Shown: positions 1-8,333 of the stretch, in pieces
Numbering within the stretch: position 1 is the stretch's first letter
How the letters are laid out: each line of letters starts with the position of its first letter
Assembly (NCBI GenBank): GCA_903929485.1
Contig: CAIYUY010000095.1
Span: 1 to 39,910 of the forward strand
DNA: 39,910 nt
Source of the DNA: an uncultured Desulfuromonadales bacterium
GTDB lineage: Bacteria; Desulfobacterota; Desulfuromonadia; Geobacterales; CAIOGM01
Reading direction: 5' to 3'
Program-made: the position numbers and the translations under genes
Notes under the pieces: model-generated
The model's database searches: none
Told to the model about the DNA's origin: nothing
The model's input: only the letters and a program-made list of their open reading frames with translations

Positions 1-82
1 GTCGCTGCGACAGAACACTGGTCCAATAATTTGGAACTGATGGCGTTCCTCAAGTCACTCTAGCATTCAGAAACCTAAGATA

Positions 83-197
83 GTTATGTGAAGGCCACAA
101 AAATAAATACCAATAAAATAAGCAGTTTACCCTTTCAACGCAACATAAGTGCGGCCTTCACATAACGCATATTATGTGCAGCAGCACATAATGTGCG
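83..197. repeat. Nested inverted repeats in AT-rich spacer
   Basis: A perfect 14-bp inverted repeat (GTTATGTGAAGGCC at 83-96, its complement at 153-166) encloses an AT-rich loop. It is followed directly by a hairpin with 14-bp arms at 166-179 and 184-197 (loop AGCA, one G-T pair). I see no coding sequence here. The two structures could be the remains of a small mobile element. The integron attC core boxes (RYYYAAC and GTTRRRY in the right order) are not present. Confidence 0.6.
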
Positions 198-314
198 TAA
201 ATAGCGCAAGCACGGTTCTGAGAGGGGCCGGTTACAACTGGTGTATGACTGATATGACGTGTGACATCGTCTGCGAAATCAGGCGGCAACGAAGACATGA
301 ATATCAATCGTACA

Positions 315-514
315 CAGGAAGAACCCGGTCTACTCGACATCTTGCTATTGCAATAATTAGCAAAATAGCAAGCAACGTCCCTCTTCTTCCCTCTTCTTCC
401 CCTTCTTCCCATAGCAAGCAACGTCCCTCTTCTTCCCCAGGAAGAACCCGGTCTACTCGACATCTTGCTATTGCAATAATTAGCAAAATAGCAAGCAACG
501 TCCCTCTTCTTCCC
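315..514. repeat. 77-bp direct repeat pair plus a 27-bp partial third copy
   Basis: Bases 315-391 are repeated without mismatch at 438-514, an offset of 123 bp. The last 27 bp of the unit also occur at 411-437 between the copies. Each full copy contains a 9-bp stem (CTTGCTATT at 341-349 with its complement at 364-372) and ends in a CTTCTTCCC run. The exact identity suggests a recent duplication. No gene covers it. Confidence 0.85.
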
Positions 515-618
515 CTATTTGGGTGGATAGTCACCACATTCTTCCTCGCCGCTTTGAGTGGTCTTGTGCGTAAGTAGCGGTGCGTTTGGACTCGGATACG
601 TGTGGGATCCGAGGAGTC

Positions 619-804
619 TCAAATGGCACAAGTTACGGTTACAGTCATTCTGTACAGAGTCAGATCATTCAGCATCTCTTCAAGGAAAGTCGCCAACCTT
701 TTATCGCGAACGAACCCGCAGTTTATCCGTTGCGCTATTTTGCCGAGAGCGACAAAATCTCGCTGAGACTGTTTCCTCAATTCGTCAGGGTCACCGGAGG
801 ACAT
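619..804 (-). other. Unresolved small open frame downstream of mod
   Basis: A 61-codon minus-strand frame begins at an ATG 65 bp after the mod stop codon (residues include DELRKQSQRDFVALGKIAQ) and has no clear ribosome binding site. A plus-strand frame of 80 codons overlaps it (580-822). Neither resembles a family I know. The area is AT-richer than the core genes. It may be a small gene or the remnant of one, and I cannot tell which strand, if either, is coding. The rest of 1-869 holds only repeats. Confidence 0.2.
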
Positions 805-869
805 TGGTGGTTTGTTGACTAAATGACGATAAAAGTCAACAAGTCACCAGCCCCGCGATTCCGTAGTTT

Positions 870-3530
870 CTAACCCACCATCACCTTGGTGCTCTCCTCG
901 CCGAATTGACTGATTACCCTTACCGCGATCTTCTGGCCCGACTTCAAAATTTCTATGGGATGAGAGATATGGCCGTAGAGACGGTCAAAGGCTTCATCGT
1001 CAATCTCGATTTTCAGCGTCTTTTCCGCCTTGGCCTTGGTGCGCTGTTTCGCAAAGTCGGAAAGTCCTTTCTGCCATTTCTTGAACTCGTCCTTGTCCCC
1101 ACCGCAGAAAAAGAGCTGCTTGACGATGAAGTTGTTGCCGTCGTAGTCGTCATCAACCATCCAATAGGCGATGTCGTGAATGTCTCGTGGTTTCACGAGA
1201 TCCTTGATGGGGTCGTAGATGTCGAGCCCACGGATTTCCACCCGGACGAATTTCGTGGCGTCTTTCAGAAGCACAACGTCCGGCTCGCCGATGGTGACGA
1301 ATGAGGCCGCCTTTTTATCCTTCTTCAACAGGCCGTTCTGCATCAGGTCGTCGTGCATCCGGACTTTCGTCACTTCGAAACCGCCGAGGCGGGTGGTGAC
1401 GTTTTCGTTGGTGATGTTGCTCTCGAAGGAGAAGCCGAGGATGATCAGCCAGTCGGCGTCGCCACGGGTCCGGCACTCTTTCACCGCTTCATTTACCGCC
1501 TGTTTGCTGACAGTGCCGAATTTGGGGCCGATGTGAAGGTACGCCTTCTTTTCACTCGTGGCGGAAGTGTAGAACCCTTCGGCGTGGAGCCAGGGGCTGT
1601 TCAGTCGCTCTACCCGGATGAAGACCGCATGTTCGTTTTTGTCGCCGTTCTTCACCCCGGCGGATTTCAGATGGTCAAAGATCCGCTCCTCGAATCGCTC
1701 CGCCCCTTCCGCATCCTGAACGTTCAGTGATTCCGGCGATACCGGCTCGAAACTTTGCAAGGTTTCCACCGTGAACGGTCCGGCCACCCGAAGGCGTTTT
1801 TTGTCTTCCTCCGGCTGGTCAAAGAGGGTTTCCGTATCGGCGGGTTCGTCGTTGGCCAGAGATTTCAGGGTGATGTGGGGAACGGTCTTGTAGACAAATC
1901 CGTTACGGATATCGATGTTTTGATTTTGTAGGGGCGCAAGGCTTGCGCCCTTGCCGCCGATGCCGGCATCTTTGCCGGGAACACCAGGGCGAACGCCGTT
2001 CGCCCCTACACTTTTTTCATCGTATAGAACGTAATAGGGGAAGATCGCGGTGAGCATGCGGCTTTTGGCGATGTTCAGAGCGATACGGGAGGTGTCGATG
2101 GTCAACCAGCGGCGGCCCCACTGCTCGGCCACATACGCCGTCGTCCCGCTGCCGCAGGTGGGATCAAGCACCAGATCACCGGGATCGGTGGACATGAGGA
2201 TGCAACGCTGGATCGCTCTTACAGAGGTTTGAACTACATATCGTTGTTCTTCTGTAAAACTTCCAGCCCCAAGTCCAGTCCATGCATTGCTCAAAGGTGC
2301 AACAGGGAAATCTTCTAGATAACGCACAAATCTTAGGCTGTTTGTCGTTGAAACAATTCTATTTAACTCTATCAATCTTTTAATCCCCAGCTGTGTGGTT
2401 TTCCAGTGAGAATTTGAAGGTGGAGAGTAAACCTTTCCCGAGAACTCTACAGCTAATCCTCCTGTATCAGAAGCACCACTTGAAATTAAGCTAGTTGGTT
2501 GATAAAAACGCACATTGTCAGGCAACAAATCTCTATTCTTTTTTTCAGCAGCGGTGAGACTTCTTCGTGTCCCATGTGAATCCTCAATCCATGAATATGA
2601 ATTAGAAATACCAAGATCATCTTTGCTAACATATAGTGGCCTGAACTTCAGCGATTCGATTTGCCTTGCATAATAGAGCGCATAATCACATACGCATGCA
2701 ATTGTACCAGCAGCAAGGCTACCGGTTTTTGTGAACGAAATCATGGAAACAAAGTTCTCACTCCCAAACACCTCATCCATGATGTTCCGTACCAGATGCA
2801 CGTTTTCATCGGATATCTGCACGAAACAGGAACCGCTTTCGGTAAGCATCTCCTTGGCTACCAGGAGCCTATCCCGCAGGTATGACAGGTACGAGTGAAT
2901 CCCCAACTCCCAGGTATCCCGAAACGCCTTGATCTGTTCCGGTTCCCCGGACAGATGCTCATCGTTGCCGTCTTTTACCTCCCGGTCATTCAACTTCATC
3001 TGCCAGTTGCCGCCGTACTTGATGCCGTAGGGCGGGTCAAAGTAGATGGTCTGAACCTTTCCCGCCATCCCTTCCCGCTCCAGGAGTGACGTCATGACCA
3101 GCAGACTATCCCCCTGAATGAGCCGGTTGCTCCAGCCGTCGTGATGATCGTAATAGGTGGCGGGCTTTTCCAGTTCATCCACTTCCAGGGCATTGCCGAA
3201 GAGTTCGTTGGTGTCGAACAGGGACCGTTGCGCGGACTCCTCGGTCTTGGCGGTATAAAGGCGATTGATCAGCATCTCCGGCGAGATATGTTCGTGCCGG
3301 TAAAGAGAACGGATATCCACCTTCAGCTGCTCTTCCCGATCATCGTTACCGTACTTGTTCAACCAGAACAGCTCCGGGTCCTGGCCGCGATGCACCACGG
3401 GATTCACCGGATAGGTCGCCGTCTGCTTTCCCTGGACCGTCGGGTTGCCGTCCTCAAAACCGGCTTCTTCCCGTGACGGGATATGGGCGCGGGTGGCTTT
3501 GGTATGCTTGATGGATTCGATCTCGGACAT
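870..3530 (-). CDS. Type III-like adenine-specific DNA methyltransferase (Mod)
   Basis: This 886-residue protein is a site-specific DNA methyltransferase of the kind paired with a helicase-type restriction subunit. The catalytic motif DPPYG is at residues 165-169, and the AdoMet-binding motif DPTCGSGTT at 456-464 comes after it, which is the beta-class motif order typical of type III Mod enzymes. The stretch between them should hold the target-recognition domain, and its DNA is clearly AT-richer than the flanks. The N-terminus ([18 protein letters not shown]) fits the family. The start ATG has an upstream GAGG. Residues about 508-535 are encoded by a palindromic repeat inserted in frame. The restriction partner upstream (4458-5750) is broken, so this is probably now a solitary methylase. 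Confidence 0.9.
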   Translation of the reverse strand: MSEIESIKHTKATRAHIPSREEAGFEDGNPTVQGKQTATYPVNPVVHRGQDPELFWLNKYGNDDREEQLKVDIRSLYRHEHISPEMLINRLYTAKTEESAQRSLFDTNELFGNALEVDELEKPATYYDHHDGWSNRLIQGDSLLVMTSLLEREGMAGKVQTIYFDPPYGIKYGGNWQMKLNDREVKDGNDEHLSGEPEQIKAFRDTWELGIHSYLSYLRDRLLVAKEMLTESGSCFVQISDENVHLVRNIMDEVFGSENFVSMISFTKTGSLAAGTIACVCDYALYYARQIESLKFRPLYVSKDDLGISNSYSWIEDSHGTRRSLTAAEKKNRDLLPDNVRFYQPTSLISSGASDTGGLAVEFSGKVYSPPSNSHWKTTQLGIKRLIELNRIVSTTNSLRFVRYLEDFPVAPLSNAWTGLGAGSFTEEQRYVVQTSVRAIQRCILMSTDPGDLVLDPTCGSGTTAYVAEQWGRRWLTIDTSRIALNIAKSRMLTAIFPYYVLYDEKSVGANGVRPGVPGKDAGIGGKGASLAPLQNQNIDIRNGFVYKTVPHITLKSLANDEPADTETLFDQPEEDKKRLRVAGPFTVETLQSFEPVSPESLNVQDAEGAERFEERIFDHLKSAGVKNGDKNEHAVFIRVERLNSPWLHAEGFYTSATSEKKAYLHIGPKFGTVSKQAVNEAVKECRTRGDADWLIILGFSFESNITNENVTTRLGGFEVTKVRMHDDLMQNGLLKKDKKAASFVTIGEPDVVLLKDATKFVRVEIRGLDIYDPIKDLVKPRDIHDIAYWMVDDDYDGNNFIVKQLFFCGGDKDEFKKWQKGLSDFAKQRTKAKAEKTLKIEIDDEAFDRLYGHISHPIEILKSGQKIAVRVISQFGEESTKVMVG
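1927..2010. repeat. 84-bp palindromic element inserted in frame in mod
   Basis: The element begins TGTAGGGGCG and ends with the inverse CGCCCCTACA. Inside are two shorter palindromes (GGGCGCAAGGCTTGCGCCC and GGGCGAACGCCGTTCGCCC) around a third GC-rich stem. Its length is 84 bp, exactly 28 codons, and mod reads straight through it, giving a Gly/Pro/Ala-rich stretch at residues 508-535. A shorter relative of this family lies at 28019-28046. Confidence 0.85.
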
Positions 3531-3636
3531 GCCTTACCTCAGTTAATAATTAATAATTGATAATTGACAATGGATAGCTTATGGAAAACTTGGATGTGAA
3601 TTTACTTGACTAAATTTACCGTTCGGATATAGAGTC

Positions 3637-3837
3637 TCACCCAAGACGGGTAAGTCCTATTGCGTGCCTCACGTGTTCCGCCCATTCGGCGCTAAGCGTG
3701 GGGATCATCGGCGCAATAGGGACCGTCTTTTTTTTCGTCCTTTTCCGGATAGTCATACTCACCTGCAATCTTTTCCCTGAATATCCGATACTATTCGCTG
3801 TATCCTGCCTCATACATCTTGAATATATTAGTGTCAC
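3637..3837 (-). CDS. Hypothetical small protein (doubtful)
   Basis: This open frame has up to 66 codons. The first start is GTG, and ATG codons lie at codons 9 and 28. The last ATG follows an AGGTGAGT stretch and would give a 39-residue basic peptide beginning MTIRKRTKKKT. No family is recognised. It sits alone between mod and a repeat cluster, and may be a remnant or noncoding. Confidence 0.2.
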   Translation of the reverse strand: MTLIYSRCMRQDTANSIGYSGKRLQVSMTIRKRTKKKTVPIAPMIPTLSAEWAEHVRHAIGLTRLG

Positions 3838-3871
3838 ATTTTTTTCAACTTAGATCTCATCCTGTATTTTA

Positions 3872-3902
3872 TTTGTCATCCTGAGCGTAGTGAAGGATCT
3901 AT
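3872..3902. repeat. TGTCATCCTGAGC repeat, half unit
   Basis: A single arm of the dispersed TGTCATCCTGAGCG...GAAGGATCT repeat lies next to the stop codon of the GIY-YIG gene. The full palindromic units are on the other side of that gene. Confidence 0.75.
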
Positions 3903-3908
3903 TACAGC

Positions 3909-4190
3909 TTACCACTCCGACGCCAAATCTTCCCATGCCGGATTCGTTGCTTCTATCAACTCGACTTTACGGCTTCTCAGCCAGCCCTTTAGCTGCTTCT
4001 CTCTCGCTATGGCTGCATTTACGTCAGTAGTTTCCTCATGATGAACCAACCGATCTATGTTGTATCTGGCAGTAAAACCTTCCACTGCTTTATTCTTATG
4101 TTCATGGACGCGCCTGGCAAGATCGTTGGTTACACCAATATACAGAGTGCGTGACTTACTGGCCATGATGTAGACGTAATAATTTTTCAT
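3909..4190 (-). CDS. GIY-YIG nuclease superfamily protein
   Basis: This 93-residue protein consists of just a GIY-YIG domain. YVYI at residues 5-8 and LYIG at 16-19 form the signature, followed by the conserved Arg-rich helix (NDLARRVHEHKN) and the late KQLKGW region. Family members of this size are stand-alone single-domain proteins with proposed nuclease activity, and their cellular role is not settled. It is complete. The gene is flanked on both sides by copies of the TGTCATCCTGAGC repeat, so gene and repeats may have arrived or spread together. It lies between res and mod remnants but is not part of that operon in any obvious way. Confidence 0.85.
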   Translation of the reverse strand: MKNYYVYIMASKSRTLYIGVTNDLARRVHEHKNKAVEGFTARYNIDRLVHHEETTDVNAAIAREKQLKGWLRSRKVELIEATNPAWEDLASEW

Positions 4191-4203
4191 CCTGTCTCTT
4201 GAT

Positions 4204-4388
4204 TGTCATCCTGAACGTGTGAAGGATCTGTTGTAGATTTGACTGCCCGAAAAACAGAAGCAGATTCTTCGCTGCGCTCAGAATGACAAACGTTGCTTGT
4301 CATCCTGTTTTTTAGCTTGTCATCCTGAGCGTAGCGAAGGATCTATTGCTGAAACAAAGCAGATTCTTCGCTGCGCTCAGAATGACAA
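4204..4388. repeat. Two palindromic TGTCATCCTGAGC units
   Basis: Unit one is 4204-4289 and unit two 4318-4388. Each starts TTGTCATCCTGA and ends with the inverse CTCAGAATGACAA, with GAAGGATCT and AGATTCTTCGCTGCG inside, so each can fold into a long imperfect hairpin. Both are followed by the same short tag (ACGTTGC). They fill most of the space between the GIY-YIG gene and the res fragment. Confidence 0.85.
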
Positions 4389-4457
4389 ACGTTGCCTGCC
4401 TTCGCTTGCTTCGGTTACCCTCAACACAAGTCGCTCAGAATGACAACAGACACGCCG

Positions 4458-5750
4458 CTACGCCCTCTCTATCACCGCCAGCAGTTCGTTCTTGATGTCC
4501 CGGATATCCCCTTCAATCTCCACAAAACGCCATTCATCATAACCGTACTGCTCCCGCACCCCATTCACCGCCGGTAGCCACCGATTGAGGACATAATCCT
4601 TCTTGATCTCCTTGTCCCTCTTCATCCCGATGATTTCCACGATCAGATTGATCATCGCGCCGCTTTTGGTCCGGCAGCGGGCTATGAAGTCGGGGAAGTA
4701 ATCCCGGTCTTTGCCATCGCCCACATAGGGAATGGTGAACCCAAGGAAAGAGTTCTTCACATATGTCGTCACGTGCTTCAAATCCTCAAGTGATTTGGCG
4801 GCTTTCTGCTCCCAGGTCTCCGTGTCGCCGACAACGTAATTCACATGGCTCTTGCCAGTGGCAAAGAGTTGTTCCTTGGGCCGAGCGGTGGTTCCGTTGA
4901 CGTGCTTGCTGCTGCCGAATCGGTTGTAATAGTTGAAGATCGGCAGAACACGGTCGGTGGCGGCGCCCTGTTTCCGTATTCCTCTCATGATGTGCTGGCA
5001 GATACTGCCGGCGTCCACGAAGATCAGGAGTTTCCTGTATTCCGGATCGGTGATATTCAGCAGCTTGACCTTGTTGTCATACCAGAATTCGACAATAACC
5101 TTGATCCGGGCAAATTTCTGAAACTGGGGATTGCTCTCTTCATCGGAGTAATGGCGGCGTAGCATCTCCTTGGTGATGAAGTAGACGATTTCCTGGTTCC
5201 GCTTTTCCTTCACCGATTCCACGGTCAACTCGTTTTCATCGGCAGAAAAAGCGCTGGCCAAGGTGGTCCGGGTTGGAAAGATTGAACCGTCAAATTCAAA
5301 GTCCGCCACGGTGGAAAAATCGGCCGTGATTGCTCCTTCCACCGGTTCCACCCGGTAGCCGGTCAAGTTGGGAAAGGTAATTTCGTGCTTCTTTAGGCGT
5401 TCGGGCATGGCGAAGATATGAGTGTGCTCGGTCTTCTCCGGCGGTGGCGGCGTCCCCCCCTTGAACAGCTTGAACGGCACTCCGATAATCTGGGCGTATT
5501 CCGGAGGAAACCGGCCATCCTTGCCCAGATCATATTTCTGGCGGCGCAAGGCCCGTCCTGCAACCTGTTCACAGAGCAGTTGTGAATTGAAGGCCCGAAG
5601 TCCCATGATATGCGTCACCGTGTTGGCGTCCCACCCTTCGGTGAGCATGGAAACCGATACCACGCAGCGGATATGGGAACCGAGAAAGCCCTTCTTCCCC
5701 ACGGTATTCACCACCTCCCGCAGGATGTCGGCGTCACTTAGTTGCTCCAC
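4458..5750 (-). pseudogene. Restriction subunit Res, C-terminal fragment
   Basis: Only the last ~430 residues of a helicase-type restriction endonuclease remain, where the whole protein is usually about 900-1000. Helicase motif V (SMLTEGWDANTVTHI) and motif VI (QVAGRALRR) are at the N-terminal end of the fragment. The C-terminal part carries a probable nuclease core (YFPDFIARC...NLIVEIIG). The Walker A and DEAD-box half is absent. The first usable start is a GTG. Family-like sequence appears to continue a few codons further and stops at a MITE-like element at 5789. The family resembles the Res proteins partnered with the Mod type found at 870-3530. Restriction activity should be lost. Confidence 0.85.
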
Positions 5751-5788
5751 CGATTTGTCCGGATGGGTGAGACGATAATTTTGGTCAC

Positions 5789-5941
5789 TAAGATGATTCG
5801 CTGCAAAGACAATCCCCTGCTAACTCCAAAAAGATGTCATTCTGAGCGATAGCGAGGAATCTGCTTCTGTTTGAAAAGCAGATCCTTCGCGTTGCTCAGG
5901 ATGACAGACGGTTGGTATGTTTTTGGGCGCAATTCACCTGA
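5789..5941. mobile_element. MITE-like element, complete copy 1
   Basis: This 153-bp element has terminal inverted repeats. The left end reads TAAGATGATTCGCTGCAAAG, and the right end is the inverse of a closely related sequence (TCAGGTGAATTGCGCCC). The core is a palindromic TGTCATTCTGAGCG unit at 5835-5906. It carries no gene. On its left the res homology stops, and on its right a DUF499-like gene stub stops. Copy 2 is at 38213-38373. The TA at both ends of copy 2 would fit a TA target duplication, which is inference. Confidence 0.7.
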
Positions 5942-5996
5942 GCTTGATGGAGAGGGCGTTTGGTTGAAGGCGGCAGGCGTCGCGGACTGTTTTCAT
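5934..5996 (-). pseudogene. 5' stub of a DUF499-type ATPase gene
   Basis: Twenty codons follow an ATG with an AGGAG about 11 bp upstream. The peptide begins MKTVRDACRLQPNALSIKL, which from memory matches the start of DUF499 ATP-binding proteins found in defence and modification clusters. The reading frame then meets a TGA inside the terminal repeat of the MITE-like element. The rest of the gene is absent. The peptide is short, so the assignment is tentative, but a good start signal and the sharp end at the element both support a truncated gene. Confidence 0.4.
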
Positions 5997-6125
5997 GGGA
6001 TGATCATCTCCTGGCGGGGAAAAATACTTTGAGATGATTTGATGCCGGATTTACTAATGAATGCCAATATTTCTAATATGTTGGGCGCGATGTCATCAAA
6101 GAGGCGTCAAGCGCGTAAAGGGAAT

Positions 6126-6158
6126 GTTGGGGTTCACGGTGAGGCCGTTCACCCCAAC
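6126..6158. repeat. Short GTTGGGGT palindrome
   Basis: An imperfect inverted repeat (GTTGGGGTTCACGG against CCGTTCACCCCAAC) lies in the noncoding gap between the DUF499-like stub and the half MITE. It resembles other short intergenic palindromes in the window. The rest of 5997-6170 shows only an 8-bp stem near 6005-6040. Confidence 0.55.
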
Positions 6159-6170
6159 CTACTACTGAAT

Positions 6171-6238
6171 CTTCGCTATCGCTCAGAATGACATCTTTTG
6201 GAGTTAACAGGGTATTGTCTTTGCCGCGAATCACCTTA
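6171..6238. mobile_element. MITE-like element, half copy
   Basis: This is one half of the element described at 5789-5941, in opposite orientation. It runs from a CTCAGAATGACAT arm to the end ...GCCGCGAATCACCTTA. It matches the left half of copy 1 with only a few differences over about 68 bp. Its terminal TTA provides the stop codon of the neighbouring nucleotidyltransferase gene. Confidence 0.7.
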
Positions 6239-6721
6239 TTTCAACTCGTTCATTCTTCTCAAGATTAATTCAAGCGATCTTCTATCCGTAACGTCTTTAT
6301 CCCTCATGCTTTGCTTCGTGAGCAGAAGTCCTTCAATGTTGAGGGTCGTTATCGGAATTCCGTTAAGTTCAATTATCTCGGCATATTTATTCAAAGTGTC
6401 ATATGTCTGTTGGCAAGAACTTAAGATAAGATCAACCACAAATTCATCGGCTAAACGGATGTTTTCCCCTTCTTCGAACCATTCCGGTTCAAGCTCGGCG
6501 GCCGTTTTATCCGGTAGCATCATTAATGCCTGAATTATCGGCTTTGCAGCGTCTCTGTTCGCCGGCACAAGAATGTCTATATCTTCAGTGGCTCGGTGGA
6601 TACCATGTGCGTACAAGGCGTAACCGCCGATTAGTATATATTGTACGCCTTTCGCATTCAGGGATTAAATTAGGTTCATGAGGTCGGTTATAGTCGCCGG
6701 CCTGCAAAATTGCTCTTCCAT
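6236..6721 (-). pseudogene. Nucleotidyltransferase-fold protein with early stop
   Basis: The frame from the ATG at 6721 reads 18 codons (MEEQFCRPATITDLMNLI) and then hits TAA at 6667-6665. After that it continues in the same frame for about 142 codons as a nucleotidyltransferase (IGGYALYAHGIHRATEDIDI, with the GG and DxD-like metal-binding residues). Such proteins often serve as antitoxin or AbiEii-like components. A ribosome site (AAAAGGTGA) precedes the ATG, which starts 6 bp after the upstream gene. Restart at a TTG (6616) would lose the GG motif. The stop codon lies within the MITE half copy. A single base change would restore the gene. Confidence 0.7.
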
Positions 6722-6727
6722 CGTTTT

Positions 6728-6958
6728 TCACCTTTTCATTTTTTCGTTTCTCACAATGCCGGCTATGACGCATTCCTCCTGAAAACCGTTAGCCTCATCA
6801 CTAGTTTTGAATCTGTACACTTTTCCCTTAGGAATAAAGGTGGTGTTTCCGGTGGGCATTTTTTGCATGGCTTCGTTCATGGCGGCGCCTCGTATGAGAT
6901 TTTCAGCCGATGGCTTTCCAGATGGCGCCGGAGCTTTTCTCGTGCCTATTATTCTCAT
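6728..6958 (-). CDS. Hypothetical small protein paired with nucleotidyltransferase
   Basis: This 76-residue soluble protein has no recognised domain. The sequence near its end (FIPKGKVYRFKTSDEANGFQ) resembles small partner proteins that I associate with nucleotidyltransferase genes, which suggests a toxin-antitoxin-like pair; the pairing is inference. I chose the second ATG because GGAGG lies 7 bp upstream; an earlier ATG eight codons before it has no such site. The nucleotidyltransferase gene starts 6 bp after its stop, so the two form an operon. Confidence 0.55.
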   Translation of the reverse strand: MRIIGTRKAPAPSGKPSAENLIRGAAMNEAMQKMPTGNTTFIPKGKVYRFKTSDEANGFQEECVIAGIVRNEKMKR

Positions 6959-7004
6959 CTTCGACCTCCATGTTGTTCGCAAACAATTGTCAATTATCCA
7001 CTGC

Positions 7005-8333
7005 CTACGGTTTTATGGGCCAACCCGTCTCCAACCCTGCCGGATAAAAATTCTCCTTGGTACGGTTGAAGTAGCCGTACTGGATACGAGGGAAGCTCTT
7101 CTTGACCTTTTCCATCATCCGGTACATCCCCATTCCCTTCCCCGAAAACTCCAGCTGCTTGTGATAATAATCCGGATCTATGGAAAGATTGCGCATCTGG
7201 ATCATGTCGATCCCCGTGACGTCTATGAACTTGAGAAGCGCCTCCACCTCCTCCGGAGCGTCGGAAAGTCCGGGAGATACCAGATAATTGATCATGGTGA
7301 ATTTTCCCCGCTCCTTGGCCGCCTTCACCGATTCCGTCACCTGGGCAAAGGTGTATCCCACGGGACGATAATAACGGTTGTAATACTCCTCCCGCACCGA
7401 ATTGAGGGAAAAACGGAACGAGTCCATCCCCGCATCGCACAACATCCGGACCCGGTCCGGAAAGGAGCCGTTGGAGTTGAAGTTAACCGTCCCCCGCGCC
7501 GTCGCCCCCTTCATGCGGCGAGTCGCTTCGGCAATGGTATCGGCCTGAAGGATCGGGTCACCCTCGCACCCTTGGCCATAAGATACGATAGGCTCCGCGG
7601 CTTCGTTCAGGTGCGGCAGCGCCAGTTGGCAAAGCTCCTCCGGGGTGGGGACGAAACCGATCCGCTCATGGTTTGAAGGACAGCATTCCGACGGCTGCAG
7701 ACTGATACAGCCGAGACAGCGAGAATTACAGACGGGCGACGTGGGGAGCGGCGCCTCCCAACGACGAAAAAAAAGATTCTTGGCGGCGAAACAGTGGTAA
7801 TCCACGGCGCAACGGGCAAGCTGCTCCAGGAGCCGGTTATCCGGTAATTCCGCGAGCATTTTTCGAACCAAGGGATCCAGCTTCCGATCATCGTAATTGC
7901 GGGGGTTCCAATTATCGTTTTTATCCACCAGGCTGGCCGCCACGACAAACCGCTCCTGTTCCATGTCCCACCCCACCGCGGTGTAAGACCAGAGGGGGAG
8001 ATGGACTTTTTTCCGACCGTAATCGCAGGCGGGAAGAAGAGTCCTGACATAGCCGGGGGCCATGAAGGCCGAGACAGCCTGAACCCGCAGTTGCTTGCGG
8101 CCATGGCGCACACTCTCCACGGGGACAAAAGCATTTTTCCGTTCATCCCACGCAAGGGGGGGGGTATGGGGAATGGTGAAGATCCGGCTCCCCTCCGGCA
8201 GGGGAATCAACTCCACCCGCTCCGGAAGCACCGCTTGAGTGCCGCTCATCCCGGCCATGCAGAGATCCGGATGATCGAAGATCGTCCCCCGCTCATCGGC
8301 ATAAAGGAGCCGGGGCAACCGTCGCGCTTTCAT
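7005..8333 (-). CDS. Radical SAM protein downstream of ntrX
   Basis: This 442-residue protein has a radical SAM core. The cluster-binding CxxxCxxC (CNSRCLGC) is at about residues 202-209, preceded by an N-terminal extension of some 200 residues with several further cysteines. The following YGQGCEGDP segment and NSNGSFP fit the SAM-binding strands. The start ATG overlaps the stop codon of the sigma-54-type regulator (ATGA), with AGGAGG upstream, so translation is coupled. Substrate is unknown. It probably modifies a peptide or RNA, but the sequence does not decide this. The conserved position after the NtrYX-like pair suggests a shared pathway. Confidence 0.85.
   Translation of the reverse strand: MKARRLPRLLYADERGTIFDHPDLCMAGMSGTQAVLPERVELIPLPEGSRIFTIPHTPPLAWDERKNAFVPVESVRHGRKQLRVQAVSAFMAPGYVRTLLPACDYGRKKVHLPLWSYTAVGWDMEQERFVVAASLVDKNDNWNPRNYDDRKLDPLVRKMLAELPDNRLLEQLARCAVDYHCFAAKNLFFRRWEAPLPTSPVCNSRCLGCISLQPSECCPSNHERIGFVPTPEELCQLALPHLNEAAEPIVSYGQGCEGDPILQADTIAEATRRMKGATARGTVNFNSNGSFPDRVRMLCDAGMDSFRFSLNSVREEYYNRYYRPVGYTFAQVTESVKAAKERGKFTMINYLVSPGLSDAPEEVEALLKFIDVTGIDMIQMRNLSIDPDYYHKQLEFSGKGMGMYRMMEKVKKSFPRIQYGYFNRTKENFYPAGLETGWPIKP

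Noticed and set aside
83-197. Possible integron attC site
   Set aside because: The palindrome ends do not match the RYYYAAC...GTTRRRY core boxes in the required order, and no integrase or cassette genes are near.
315-514. Possible CRISPR array
   Set aside because: The units are 77 bp with only two full copies and irregular spacing, and no cas gene is present.
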